A DNA stretch of 64,000 bases from Pegoplata infirma (lineage: Eukaryota; Arthropoda; Insecta; Diptera; Anthomyiidae): the NCBI GenBank assembly GCA_963921195.1, contig OY992540.1, positions 17,987,136-18,051,135 on the forward strand, given 5' to 3'. Within the stretch, counting starts at the first letter, position 1; each line of letters starts with the position of its first letter. Positions 34,153-46,262 of this stretch are shown here, in pieces. The position numbers and the translations under genes were made by a program. The notes beneath the pieces were generated by a model that saw only the letters and a program-made list of their open reading frames with translations, was not told where the DNA came from and searched no databases.

Positions 34153-36632
34153 TTGAGTTGAGTTGAAGGTGGGTTGTTCAAGCCTTGAAAGAAAGCTAGG
34201 CGAGTCCATGGCGCTCAGACTCCAAATAGTCCATTGTACCATACCCTAGAAGGAAAGATTAGTAAAGAATGAGAGAAAGTTTAAAGACTCAGAACTTTTT
34301 AGTTGCTTTCACAAACCTGAGAAAGTCAGACAAGGGAAGTCCATGGACCATGTCCATTGACAAAATATCAGAACCTATTATCCGCAGTCTTGCTCTTGAG
34401 AACGCTGGGCAATAACAGACGTAGTGTTCTGTTGTGTCCTCATCCTCAAGGCAAGCTACACAAAGAGGGTCTGGTAAGACACCCAATCTCGTCATATGAC
34501 GAGCACAGGCATTGTGTCCCGTAATTAGGCCAGTAAGTTGGCGACAGTCTTTTCTACTCAGACTGAGTAAATAGTTTGCCACTTTCTTGTCTGGCCTTAT
34601 CACAAAACATTTAGTATTCCTACATGTCAACTCATTGGACCATCTTTCCATGAAAATTGATTTCATGTGAGAGTCTATCCAACGCATCATCCACGTCAAG
34701 CCTATACCAATCTGAGGTTTCGGATTGTGAGGAATTGTATCGGAGCCAATGTTTGCCAAAGAATCGGCAATATCATTTCCCCGTATTCCCCTATGACCCG
34801 GAACCATAGGCGTAGATAGCCCTGTCTGGGGGGGGCTTAGCCCCCCCCCCAGAATAATTTTAGCCCCCCCCCAGAATGTTAATCAATCACAATTTTTTTT
34901 TTTAATAATATAACGATTTCATTAATTTTTGCAACAATAAATAATGTAATGTAATGAGTCTTTAGGACTCGTTATGATTATTCAATGAGTCTTAAGGACT
35001 CGTAATGATTATTATATAAGATCTAATAGTTTTTCCCATTGAAAAATAGTCTGAATTATTGAAAAAAGTTTTTATATGAATCTGATGTTTTTGTCAGTAA
35101 TAAAAACTTTACCGAATCTTAGGGTTTTACCTTCAGGAAAACATTTTAACTTCTTTAATTTAAAAAAGTTTCTAAATTCTAAGGGGTTTTTTTATAGACA
35201 AAAGTTAAAAGAAAGAATCTGAGAATTTTGACTAATAATCATAAACTTTTGCAATCATCAGAACTTTTTCTTGAAAAAAATCATTGTAATCTAATGATTT
35301 TACTATAGGAAAAACATTAAAAATCTTTTATTCTTAAAACATATCTAGGAGTTCTAAATTTCCGAAAAATCTACAGAATCAAAATTTAAAAAAAAATATG
35401 AATTTTTAACCGCTTTCGGGGGCATTCGTTTCTAGGACACCTAGACGCATATTAAAGGGAACGCTTCAGGAATAGGTCTGGTTTTTCTATTAAAAAAAAA
35501 AATACCAAAAAATTTAAAAAATTCTAGGGGGGCTTTAGCCCCCCCTAGAAATGTTTGCTTCCTACGCCAATGCCCGGAACCCACAAGAGGCAGACCCTCT
35601 TCTCACATGAGACCTCATTGAGTCTGCGCCTGCACTCTTGGACAATTTTAGACGTTGTGATTGGAGAATCCAGTGCCTTGAGTGCAGCTTGACTGTCACT
35701 ACAGATACCGATTTTCCTATCCCTCCATCTATTTTCAATTATCCAAGTCGCCACATCCAAAATAGCAAACACTTCAGTCTGAAAAACTGTTGCCATTTTG
35801 CCCATGGCATGAGAGTATTTGGTCTCGTCATCCAAATACTAACCAGATCCAGAACCAACTAAGGTACTAGAACCGTCCGTATAGAAGGTATCAGAGTAAT
35901 TTCTGAGAAGTTTATCTGGATCACACCAGTCTTTCCTTCTCGGAAATTTAACACTGAACTTTCTGCCAAACTCTATGCAAGGCGTCATACTAAGGGCATA
36001 GCAAACATCGGACAAAGTTCCGAAAGCCCATTAAACAGTTGACCATGTCCTGCATTGTAGTCTCCATGCCATGATCCATTTTTACGGAGTCTGCACAGAG
36101 ATTTCATGGCTACCCCTTGGATATGTAGATCCAAGGGAAGCATTTCCAACATGGCGTTAAGGGCTGCACCTGGTGTAGTGCTCATAGCACCTGTAATCCC
36201 CAAGCAAGCTGCTCTTTGTAGTCCGTCCAGTAGAGCCCGTGTAAATTTAACTACCGTTCTCGGCCACCAGACCAACGCCGCGTACGTCACAAAAGGTCTA
36301 ATGACCGCTAGGTACATCCAGTGCACCCCCGCAGGTCTTAGACCCCACGTTTTCCCAAAAGCTCTCCGACACTGCCAGAAAATACGGTGCGCCCGAGATA
36401 CCTTAAGTTCAACATATTTTGTCCACATTAGTTTACTATCCAGAGTAACCCCTAAATACTTTACACCTGTGGACAGTTGAAGAATAACACCCTTCAGCGT
36501 AGGAAGCTTAAGACCCTTGTGTTTGGTCCTTCGCGTAAACAACACGAGTGTTGTCTTAGCTAGATTCTCGGAATGTCCATGCCTGTTGCACCAGTTGTCC
36601 ATCAAGTCTATAACAGTCTGCATTTTATTGCA
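34153..36632 (-). pseudogene. LINE C: RT/RNase H LINE remnant, 5'-truncated, minus strand
   Basis: Reading leftward from 36623: the post-catalytic RT/thumb region (MQTVIDLMDNWCNRHG, YLGVTLDSKLMWTKYVELKVS, GKTWGLRPAGVHWMYLAVIRP). A degraded linker carries VKFTRALLDGLQRAACLGITG. From 35835 comes RNase H (ICSDSQAALKAL, VCLLWVPG), and after the hAT insertion HRGIRGNDIADSLANIGSD, ending in the C-terminal cysteine/histidine region (CVACLEDEDTTEHYVCYCPAF). The frame is broken near 35850-35980. The 3' tail has CAACT repeats. The family is related to LINE B but distinct. Confidence 0.85.
34805..35572. mobile_element. Non-autonomous hAT element inside LINE C (768 bp)
   Basis: Exact 8-base duplication CCCGGAAC (34797-34804 and 35573-35580). 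Ends CATAGGCGTAG and CTACGCCAATG, followed inside by GGGGGGGCTTAGCCCCCCC-type palindromes at both ends. It splits the RNase H motif WVPGH. No protein. Confidence 0.9.
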
Positions 36633-36988
36633 AGTTCAGTGCTAGATTTTTTTTTACAAGCATTTAAAGTTGGTGAGCTTATTTTTAATAATTTGGCTAT
36701 TCAGTAAGTAGGTACTGGACCGATTTTATCAAAATTTATACTGGTTATAGCTAACGTAATTTCGAGTTTTCAGTTTGGACGCTGGACTCCACATGACCAA
36801 TGATGGCACCACCAGGGTCCCCTAAAGTAGGACATATTAAGTGTACACAAACTTTAAATGCGTGTAAAAAAAAAAATTAGCACTGAACTAAAAAACCCTT
36901 GAGGGGTTTGTTATGTAAAATGTCAACTTAAATTTGCTTTTGGTTTGATCCCATTCCGATTCAGAAAGTTCGATTTTGTATTACTCTG

Positions 36989-37870
36989 TAATCTAAAAAC
37001 AATTTTGTACATCAGCATGGTACATATTATTAAAATAAATCTTTATTAAAAGTATTTAAAAAAAAGACAATGATGCCAAATATTATATACTCAAATATGC
37101 CAAAATTTGAGTACACTAAAGTACAATGCATCCAACAACTGTGAATGAACTTTTAAATTATCCTAGTCATCTCAGTTGTTCAACATTCACGGTCGAGATA
37201 ATTTTAAAATCTCAAATACAGTTCATACAACTCATGGTTCATGCATCGTCGAAAAATATTGCCAACGTCAATCGAAGAAGAATCGACTATTCATGTATAT
37301 GAAACATTTGTACAAATGTTTTAAAAATTATCACGCTATGGAAAATTTTTGGGATGTCAAAAACCTTATCAAGCTTCACAACATTGATAACAATATACTC
37401 CCACATATGTTTTGTAATTTTTAAAAATTTTAGTCACAAATGGGTTAACTATTTGAACAACTTATTTTAATAATAGTATAACCGCAACAATAGCAACAAA
37501 GGTCTAAACAAAGTAATGTTAGAATTAGAAAAGTCAACAAGAAAAAATCAAAAACTTAATTTTATTTTATGGCATATACATGCATTATACTTGTTTTTGT
37601 ATTATTTCATTTAGTATATTTTCATATGCGAGAAAATACTCTAATTGTTGTTATTTTTTTTTGTTTAAATATACGATAATTTCAGTTCTCATTTACTATA
37701 CCTATTTTTAAGAGTGTGGGTAAAAGAGGTGGTATGTTGATTTGAACATTTCATTGGTAACACTTTCAACTGATCTGTGTATATATAAATATAATTATGC
37801 TAGGAATAACATTTTTTATATTCCGGTTTAATCAAGTTGGTTTAACCAGATGTACAAAAATGCAGTTATA
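36989..37870. other. Unassigned AT-rich noncoding stretch
   Basis: No gene seen; a short open frame at 37176-37424 has no recognisable domain and composition like its surroundings. Confidence 0.5.
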
Positions 37871-38324
37871 GCACATTCAGACTGACCTTGAAACCCCGTT
37901 GAAAACACGTGTTTTCATTTTGAAAACTTAACCGTTCACACCCGAAAAATTTGACACTTATCACGTTTTCGAAATTTACCGAACAAAATTCGCGATTATA
38001 TCGGCTTTAAAAATACACAATTAATTAATTTACGCTATATTTTAAAATAATTTATCGAAATATTTTGTTACTAGTTGTTTTTTATGTAAATATTTAAATA
38101 TTTTTAATTTTTTTATTTTTGACACTTTCTTTAATTTATTTTCTTCTATTATAACAGTTGTAAAAAAGAGTTGAACTATGTAATTTAAAAGGTTTCAATT
38201 GTACATTCGTTGAAACCTCAATACAAAAAGGTTTCAATTTGTGTGGGAAAATACGTATTTTCAAATGAGGTTTGGCTCGAAACCTCGTTAAACGGGGTTT
38301 CGACGCCAATGTGAATGCACTATT
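37871..38324. mobile_element. MITE W copy 2
   Basis: Ends CATTCAGACTGACCTTGAAA and the inverted GACGCCAATGTGAATGCAC. Interior contains GGTTTCAAC repeats and GGGAAAATACGTATTTTCAA. It lies in tandem with copy 3. Confidence 0.7.
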
Positions 38325-38330
38325 ATAGTA

Positions 38331-38789
38331 CGTTCAGATTGGCCTCGAAACCCCATTCAACGAGGTTTCGTGCCAAACCTCATTTGAAAATACGTATTTT
38401 CCCTCACAAATTTAAACCTTTTTGTAGTGAGGTTTCAACGAAAGTACGATCGAAACCTTATAATTTTCATATTTTTAAATTTTTTTACCACTGTGCGACA
38501 ATGAGAAATAGAGAAAATGGGAAAATGCCAAATATAAAAATATAAAGAAATCAAATTATTTACAAAATTTCTGTGAAATATTTATTTATTTGAAATAAAA
38601 ATAAAATTAAACAGTTTTAAAAAATAATTTCAGCATAATTAAATTAGTTAAAAATTAATTAACAAAAATATTTTTTATGTGATGGTTTCCGAAACCTACA
38701 TAAATGTCAAAATTGTTGTGTGTGAACAGGTGAGTTTTTAAAATGAAAATACGGGGTTTCAACGTGGTTTCGAGGCCAATCTGAACATA
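38331..38789. mobile_element. MITE W copy 3
   Basis: Ends CGTTCAGATTGGCCTCGAAA and TTCGAGGCCAATCTGAACA are inverted repeats over about 35 bases, continuing into GAGGTTTCG and CGTGGTTTCG repeats. Separated from copy 2 by only six bases. Confidence 0.75.
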
Positions 38790-38996
38790 GTATTAGATCC
38801 AGGGAGAAAGCGTTCAGTAATTGACGTTGGAACAAGAACGTCGTTACTGATATGCATCGCAAATCGGCGAGAACCGAGTGTGGCAATGTTTTTAGACGCG
38901 AAAAGGTCTATAAGAACGTCGTCTACGTGCGAAAATTCTTTCTGCTCCTCGGGACAATATGACCTTTTGGTCGTTTGTTAAAAGAGCAAAGGATAA

Positions 38997-39141
38997 AGCT
39001 GAATTCACAATGACGGATTACTCTTTGCCAGAGAGTGGATTTTGTTCCTTTCTCTTTCGCACTTACACATTTACATTGCCGTCTCTATTTTTAGAGATGG
39101 TACTCTGTAGTATAGAGTACTCCGCCATTGTGTCGGAGCCT
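38997..39141. mobile_element. MITE T copy 2, TAA duplication
   Basis: Flanked by TAA (38994-38996 and 39142-39144) within LINE A. Ends AGCTGAATTCACAATGACGG and GCCATTGTGTCGGAGCCT. Same family as 16157-16305, opposite orientation. Confidence 0.75.
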
Positions 39142-39370
39142 TAATGCAAGTTCTTCAATTCCAACTCTTTTAAAGAATGATTCATTATTCACCGACCCGA
39201 TTGATAACTCACTGAACTATTTGCAAGAAACTCTTTCTTCCGAAAAACGGTTAACCACTGCCGGTTCTTGAAAGAGTATCCTATACTATGACATTGATTT
39301 TCTTTCGGGCCCGAAGTGTCAAAAGGGTTCATGAGAATGGCGACGTAAACAAGTCACAGCGGCCAGGGGG

Positions 39371-39581
39371 CTGATCACGTAAAACGTAAACGATAGACGA
39401 TGCATAAACGACATCAAAATACATATCGTTTTGAAGGGGAATTTTAAAGATTTTCTTTATTAAATTCTTAAAGAGTGTTTAATCCAGAAACATTAAAAAA
39501 ATTGGAAATATGTTAATTAGTTTAGGAGCAACAAGGCTACAAAAATCGACGATAGTTAACTATCGTTTTACGTGATCACAG
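39371..39581. mobile_element. MITE V copy 1 (uninterrupted, 211 bp)
   Basis: Ends CTGATCACGTAAAACG and CGTTTTACGTGATCACAG are inverted repeats. Inserted in LINE A. Serves as the reference for the interrupted copy at 18609-21459. Confidence 0.75.
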
Positions 39582-39976
39582 TCCAGATGGCATCAGCACT
39601 GGTGCCGAAACAAGTATTTTTTACGTTAGCACCTCCAATGGCAAACATTTTCCACTTTTCGTACCGTGCGGAGCTTTTCCCTCGTGCTGGAAGGTGGCAC
39701 ATGTCCAGTAAATCCCTAAAAAGGGTAGGGCTAACAACCGCCCAATCGCAATTTGCTCTCCAAAGTGATGGACAGAAAAGTAAACTACCATCTTGTGAAG
39801 TATTTAGAGACCAATTTACTTTTGAATGATCGAAAATATGGCTTCCGCAGTGGTCGATCTACGGGAGAGCCGTTTGCGTTTCTACCGGAACTTTGGAATC
39901 GGTCCCTTTACCATTTTGGTGAGAATAAAGTGATTGCTCTAGATATTTCCAAGGAGTTTATCGTGTGTGGCACGAC

Positions 39977-40694
39977 GCCCCAGTTGAAAATGTGTCACTG
40001 AGGAAATTTCCACAGTGATTCCTTGAGGAAATGTCTTCAGGTTCTGACAAATCATAGGTAATCCTTGATGACATGTCCTAACATTGTCAGCACTGAATGT
40101 TTGCTTTAAGAGTGAGGACAATTCCACTAAGACGTCTAAAAGGAAATGTCTTCAGAATAGCAGTATATTAAATTAGAATTTTAAATCTGGGCAACACTTC
40201 AATTTCCAAGAAAAAGATGGCAATATTATCGATCTAAATAAAATAAAATCAAAATCCAACAAGTAGAATAAAAGTATTAAATAGACAAACAATTTTAAAA
40301 ATAATGTTTGGAACAAGTAGTTAGGTGTGGGACTAATAAACTGGAGGTTCCAGGTTCAAATCCAGTTGGGACTAAAAAAGACGAAAAGTTTTTTCTAAAT
40401 ATGAGAAAGATAATTTATAAAGGAAAATGGATAAAAGTAAAAACTAAAGGAAATACGAAAATTTTTTGTATTTTCGCATGACCTATGTCAGACATTTCCC
40501 CAAAGAAGTCTTAGGTGACATGTCCCCAGAAGGTCAGCCCTGACCACTGCTGACTTTGAGTGAGGACATTTTGAAAATTTGTATGAAACTGTCCTCAACC
40601 CAGTACATAGAGATGTCTTGTGGATGTCAGGTGTGACTCTGACATGTCACCGCTCCGTCACTGAGGATGGCTCGAGGACGTTGCCAACTGGGGC
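39977..40694. mobile_element. TIR element with GCCCCAGTTG ends, containing a tRNA-like sequence
   Basis: Ends GCCCCAGTTG and CAACTGGGGC split the LINE A motif VWH..SKL. Removing the element rejoins GTGTGGCACGAC to ATTCGTTTCTAAG in frame. Subterminal CACTGAGGA motifs occur at both ends. Superfamily not assigned, because the target duplication is ambiguous. Confidence 0.65.
40312..40385 (+). repeat. tRNA-like sequence (degenerate, probable SINE head)
   Basis: TAGTTAGGTGTGGGAC resembles an A box and CCAGGTTCAAATCCAG a B box/T arm, with two mismatches in the T stem. No complete cloverleaf, so it is not called a tRNA gene. Confidence 0.35.
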
Positions 40695-40811
40695 ATTCGT
40701 TTCTAAGCTTGTTACTTTTTATGTCGGTAATGACTTTTCTCGAATTATAACGTGTTTTCTCAGAGACCTTACTATACGTGTTGTTTTAGATGGGGGTCTA
40801 TCAAACCGCTC

Positions 40812-41074
40812 ATTTACTTGTATAGTGTCATAACGCAAAATGTTTGATTTTACAGAAAACCTGTTTAAAGTTTACAATTGAAACTTGGTTTACATTGCAA
40901 AACGCCCGTACATAGAAAATGTTATAACGGCGTGTGCTCTTCTCAAACGGTGAGTTTAAAAGATATCAATACGAATTTTTGACACAATATAAAGCAGGAT
41001 ATAACAAATAATTCTGTATTATTTACCCAAAAACTACATATTTTGAGTTATGAAACTATACAAGTAAATGAGAG
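40812..41074. mobile_element. Short TIR element inside LINE A
   Basis: CTCATTTACTTGTATAGT and ACTATACAAGTAAATGAG are exact inverted repeats bounding about 260 bases that interrupt the RT frame just before VPQGSV. Confidence 0.75.
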
Positions 41075-42114
41075 AAACGATTTTCAGATACATTTAAGAG
41101 TACCGCAAGGTTCTGTTGTTTCTCCTACATTTTTTCTTATTTTTATTAATGATCTTTTTGATCAGACCTTTAATCCTATTTACTCTTTTGACAACAACAT
41201 TTTTCATTAATTTTCATTCGATCACAGGCCAAGCTCTTTGGTGATAGGGGGCATGCGGCAGAACATGAATGATACTGTATGATACACTTAACCAGGACCT
41301 TTCTACAATCTTTAAGGTTGATTTTAATGTACGCAAGACCCAATGTTGTATGTTAACGCACCGACGGGCTGTGGAATTACCATTCTCATCTGCGTCTATG
41401 TATGGTATAGGTATTGAGGAATCGGATACTCTTAATGTTCTGGGCATGAGAATACAGTGTGATGTCCGTTGGAATAAGCACGTATTTAAAGTGTCGAAAG
41501 AGGCATTCAAGTGTCTATGTTTTCTGAAACGGCGCAAGGCTTACTTCACTCCATCCAATACCAGCTCTATGCAACTAAAAATGGAATACAACAATATAGG
41601 AAGGGGCTTCAGTGTCTATTCTAAAGCTTCTGGACCGTCTTGAGGGGAGGGCGGTGAAGCTTATCAATAAAAGTAGTTTATCCAACTCTATTGATTCATT
41701 GGAATATTGTCAGAATGTGGGTTGTGTGACACTTTTCTATCGATATTACCATATGAGGTGCTCATGTAAAATAAGTGAACTTATTCTTGAAGCCCCAGTG
41801 TTTGTTCGAAATATTCGCTTATCTGTTACAGCACATCAGTTGGTTTTGCACAACGCATTTCGGAGGAACAAACTTCCCGCAGAGGTCATCCCTGTTATAA
41901 TTTAGAAACATTTGAATCAAATATCCATAAACACTATTCCCTCTTTCCTCCTTCCCATACCCTAATTTGAAGGAAGGCGTTATTCTAAAGCTTCCAGAAA
42001 AAGGAAATCTTATCGTGTGCCGAAATCAGAGAGCCATTCCATTAGTAAACTCAATAAATAAAATAATGGCTCGTATAATAAGCGAGCGTCTCTCGGTTTC
42101 TTGAGAATCTCTGC

Positions 42115-42795
42115 TCCAGGGAAAGGTCAGGTTATGGTGGCGGTGTCCGATTTATACATCGCATAAACCCACAAAACTTTTTTCGCTACCGTTGCAAGTT
42201 AAACACGTTCAAAGTCATATCAAATCTTTTAAATATTCTAAGATCCATTCGCGTTATATCCTCCAAAGTATTAAAGCTTATTTGACCAGTAATCAATCGG
42301 CGACTCCTTGCCACCGCTGGACTGTGACAAAGTATGTGTTCTATCGTTTCATCCACTGCTGGTAAGGCACATAATTTACAACTGGCGTCTGAGATGAGTC
42401 TAATATTCTTAGCATGAATGCCGATGAGACAGTGACCAGTAATTATTCCCGTCAGAGCTCGACATTTCCATCTCGTGATAATAGGTATTAAGTTTTCTCT
42501 TGGTCATAAGTTGACCATAAAGTTCTGCTGATTTTGCATGTTTGTAGTTCTCTCCACTTCCTGTTCGCTTTTGCAACATTAATAGAATTTCGTCTTAATT
42601 TGTAGTGTTGGAGCGCTGGTAAAACTAGCACCGTGGTACCTACCATCAGCTCCAAGTTTCACGAGTTCGTCTGCCCTTTCATTTCCCTGTATCCCGTTGT
42701 GTCCTCCAAGGAAAACAGGCTGCATTTTATCCCCGCAAATCAGGCGTTGATTACGTTAATAGTGTTCCTAATCAGCCATAAGATAGGGTTTTCGG
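42115..42795 (-). pseudogene. LINE B copy 3: RNase H / C-terminal remnant
   Basis: Reverse complement carries NERADELVKLGADG-like RNase H, ALQHYKLRRNSINVAKANRKW and the C-terminal cysteine/histidine part, with stops and frameshifts. The 3' end at 42119 reads GGTCAGGTTATGGTGGCGGT, the complement of the CCGCCACC..CCTAA-type tail. Confidence 0.75.
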
Positions 42796-42797
42796 AT

Positions 42798-44990
42798 CAA
42801 TTTTTTTTTTTTTATTCGACCAACACTCAGGTGATGACCCCTACTGATGCAAAGCATGGTGTTGACGGAAAGAAGTTAGGTTTAGGAAAGGAGGAAAAAG
42901 GGAGTAGTGTCTATGGACATTTGATTTAAACTTGTTTATGTTAAAAGTGGCAGGAAAGATATCTGCTGGAAGTTTATTCCACATACGTATAGTTCGACTA
43001 AAGAACGAATTTTCTCTGTAATGCGTTGTGCGGTCCACTGGCCAATCGATCACAAACGGATATGCTCTACTTGTTAAGCGAGTGTTACGAACGAAAACTC
43101 GGGTTGCAGGAATGAGTTCGCTTATTTCATTAGAACACTTTCCATTATAATATCGATTAAACAGAGTCACACAGCCCACATTCCGACGATGCTCCAATGA
43201 ATCAATAGAGTTGGATACCCTACTGTCGTTGATGAGCCTCAACTCACTCCTTTGGACACGGTCCAAAAGCTCCAAAATAGACTTTGAAGCACCTGCCCAT
43301 ATATGGGAGTTGTATTCCATTTTCGGACGGATATAGGTGGTATAAATAGTGAGGAGGCCCCCGTAGGCTAGTTGGTAGCGTGCTAGCCTTTCAACATGGA
43401 GGTCGTGGGTTCGATTCCCACCAGAACCCTTGGTTTTTTCGCTACAACGAGACGACGGTCATTGTGTTACCAGTTCTCGGTTAGGTGGAATTTATTAAAA
43501 ATGAGTTGTAAATATATAGAAAGAATAAATAAAAATAATTGATCATGTGATCAAACTATTATTATATTATTAGTGAGGAGATCGGATGAAGTGAAGTAAT
43601 TCTTGCACCGTTTCAAAAAACCAAGACACTTGAATGCTTCTTTTGAAACTCGAAAAACGTGGTTGTTCCAACGAACATCGCACTGCATCGCATGCCCAGA
43701 ACATCAAGAGTATCCGACTCCTCGATATTGACACCACCCATTGATACAGATGACAATGTTGGCTCCACAGCCCGTCTGTGGGTTAACATACAACATTGGG
43801 TCTTGCGAGCATTAAAATCGACCTTATTCGCACGACCCCACTCTGAGATTGTCCGAAGGTCCTGGTTGAGTGTGTCATTCATAAATTGCCGCATGCCTCC
43901 AATCTCAACAGGGCTTGGCCTATGATCGAAAGAAAATGTATGACAAATGTTGCTGTCATCTGCAAAAGAATAGACAGGATTGAAAGTCTGACCAAAAAGG
44001 TCATTTATAAAGATAAGGAAAAGAGTTGGAGAAAGAACAGAACCTTGCGGTACCCCTGCGTTCAGCCGAAATTCATTAGATGAGATCCTATCTATAACAA
44101 CACGTATAGTACGATCCCTAAGAAAGCTCGATACAAATCGAGAGAAGTCATTACCGACACCAAAAGCATTCAGCTTAGCCACGAGTGCGCCGTGCCACAC
44201 ACGATCAAACGCCTTAGAAATATCAAGAGCAACCACCTTACTCTCACCAAAACGGTGGATGGATCGACTCCAACGTTCCGATAGAAACGCCATCAGATCC
44301 CCTGTAGAACGACTTTTACGGAAACCATATTGCCGATCATTAAGAAGTGAATTAGACTCCAAATAATTTACAAGATGGTAATTAACCATGCTCTCCATCA
44401 CTTTCGAGAGCGCAGAGCAAATTGCAATTGGGCGGTAATTTTCAGGGTTATTGGCCGCACCCTTTTTTTGGGATTGCCAGAACATTAGCAACCTTCCAGC
44501 ACGCTGGAAAGACACCAACGCGGTATGACGCGCTAAAAAGAGTACCAGTGGTGGTATGCCATCCGGCCCCGGAGACTTGTTTACGTTGAGATTCTCAAGA
44601 ACCCTTTTGACGGCACGAGCTCGAAAGAACATTTTGGGCATGGTATGAGATACCCTTTCAAGTTCGGGCAGTGGTTGGTTGCCTTCCTGCTTTATCAACC
44701 GGGTCCGTGAATATTTGGTCATCCATTAAAAAAGTTGGAATAGAAGAACTAGCATTATCCTTTACTCTTTTAACGAATGACCAAAAAGTTTTACTGCCCC
44801 GTGGAGCAGAAAGAACTTTAGCACAGAGACGCTACTCGTGAAGAGTCTTTTCGCGTCTAAGTACTTTGGCACATTCAGATCTCGCCTTCTTGCGTTGCAG
44901 ATCAGTAACGGAGTTTTTGTTCAAACGCCAATTATTGAACGCTTTTTGTATGATCAATCAATTTCCCTCAGGGATTTAAACTTGTGTTAC
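42798..44990 (-). pseudogene. LINE A copy 2: most complete RT of the family, split by a SINE
   Basis: Minus-strand pre-RT linker (NKAFNNWRLNKNSVTDLQ.., GSKTFWSFVKRVKDNA), RAVKRVLENLNVNKSPGPDG, then a long RT frame 44722-43613 with NPENYRPIAICSALSKVMES, ALDISKAFDRVWHGALVAKL, GVPQGSVLSPTLFLIFINDL, FADDSN and the thumb DTLDVLGMRC. After a SINE it continues at 43320-42841 with MEYNSHIWAGASKSILELLD and the tail NSFFSRTIRMWNKLPA. The 3' end is GTCGAATAAA plus poly(A) (T-run at 42798-42812). A frameshift near 44470 and others prevent function. Confidence 0.85.
43357..43570 (+). mobile_element. tRNA-derived SINE inserted in LINE A
   Basis: A tRNA-like head (CCCGTAGGCTAGTTGGTAGC with an A box, and GTGGGTTCGATTCCCACCAG with a perfect B box and T stem), a tRNA-unrelated body and an ATT-rich 3' end. 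Flanked by a 10-base duplication TAGTGAGGAG (43347-43356 and 43571-43580). Length 214 bases. Confidence 0.85.
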
Positions 44991-46262
44991 CATTTACTTT
45001 AAAATCTTTATTTAAAGAAAAAAAAACTTACATTGTTGCAAAAAATGGTAGGATTCTTAAAAGGAAGACAACAGATCCTTTTTCGTGTTTGTAATACATA
45101 ATTAAATTTTAGTAAAAATACATATTTTTTTAAACTTATTTTAAATAAATTTTGGACATTATTTGGAGCGAATGAAAAAAGGTCAAAACTGTTATTTGTG
45201 GTGCCACTGACCATTCAATGGTGCCAAAAATGGCACTATTGTGCCACATTTCCCAGCCGTGCTTCAGGGTATCCAAATATTCGACTCGACCATGAATTAT
45301 ACTCTTTTTTATTTATTATTTGTTTTTGTTTTTATTATTGTTGTTAGTACAGTAAAAAGCTAAAATAAAAGCAAGTTCATTATTCTCTCAGCGGTGTTAT
45401 TTTGTTTGTTGTACTAAATTCAGTTATACTTCGTGAAGCAGATAAATAAGATTGTGTCAACGATATAAATTCGAACAAAAAATAATAAAAAATAATATAA
45501 AATAATTTGATTTTGACGGTTTTAAACAAAAAAAAAAATTTTTTTTTGCAATTGCATTTAACAAGTTCCTAATTTTTCAAATGTGATACAAATTAAGACA
45601 AAAATTTATATTTACACATAAAATAAATATAATTAAGTTAAAAAAAAAAAAATAAATAAAATTTATAATCATCTATTTTATTTGATTTTATTATGCAATC
45701 TTGATAAAGTACAAAATGCATACAAAATATACATATAAAAAACAATTTAAGTAGTGAATTTTGAATTGAGAACACACAAATTGACATACAATTGCAGTAA
45801 AAATTGCAATGATGACAGCTGACATTTTCAGAATTTCAGTTGTGTGTTTTTCGTTTAGTGCAGATGTGAAATGCAATAATTTTTCAATTTATTTATTTTT
45901 TTTTTGCTTTTTTTTTTTTAAAGCCTATTTATATTTATTCTGAAGTTTTTGCCAATTTGTGAAATTGAAAATTACAAATGAAAATCAACAATAAAAAAAA
46001 AAAAATAATAATAATAATTAATTTTGGGAAAATAAAATGCGTTGTACGGACTAACAAAAAAGAAAATGATTCATAGATTTATGAGTTTGTTTACATAGAA
46101 ATTTTTTTTGTGTACATGACGTCAAAAATACTAAAATGACAGAAAACTTGCAGTCAACTACTCGTAGTTGGGTTTTATCTATGGCGCACTTATTAATAAA
46201 TTGTTTTGATAATTTTCTTAATGATGGAAATTTAAAAAAAAAATTGTTTATACTTTGTTCTA
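44991..46262. other. AT-rich noncoding stretch
   Basis: No gene or element ends recognised; long A/T runs, especially 45470-45660 and 45890-46020. Confidence 0.5.

Larger units (their letters stand above)
34058..36988. mobile_element. MITE with 130-base TIRs, split by LINE C
   Basis: The left arm (34058-34152, continuing at 36633-36672 beyond the LINE) pairs with the right arm (36852-36988). Examples are GAACCAAAAGCAAAT..CATAACAAAGCCCTCAAGG against CCTTGAGGGGTTTGTTATG..ATTTGCTTTTGGTTTGATCC, and AGTGCTAGATTTTTTTTTAC against its complement near 36870. Rejoining across the LINE at AGTTC restores the arm. Original length about 450 bases. Ends resemble CAGTG; TA is present at the right only. Confidence 0.75.
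38815..41990 (+). pseudogene. LINE A copy 3: degraded, with at least four insertions
   Basis: Plus-strand pieces in order: pre-RT linker (FWSFVKRAKDKA), then PDGIS/TGAETSIFYVSTSNGKHF, RT motifs (YHLVKYLETNLLLNDRKYGFRSGRSTG, GENKVIALDISKEF, VGNDFSRIITCFLRDLTIRVVLDG, VPQGSV, NDLFDQTFNPIYSF), thumb (LNVLGMRIQCDVRWNKHVFKVSKEAFKCL) and tail (IDSLEYCQNVGCV). Insertions: MITE T at 38997, MITE V at 39371, a CCCCAGTTG-ended element at 39977 and a TIR element at 40812. There are many frameshifts and stops. Confidence 0.8.

Noticed and set aside
37176..37424. 82-codon plus-strand frame as an exon
   Set aside because: No splice-site support, no domain, and composition identical to the surrounding noncoding DNA.
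43357..43430. Functional tRNA gene
   Set aside because: The B box is good, but the acceptor stem does not close and the sequence continues into a body and tail flanked by a 10-base duplication, so it is a SINE.
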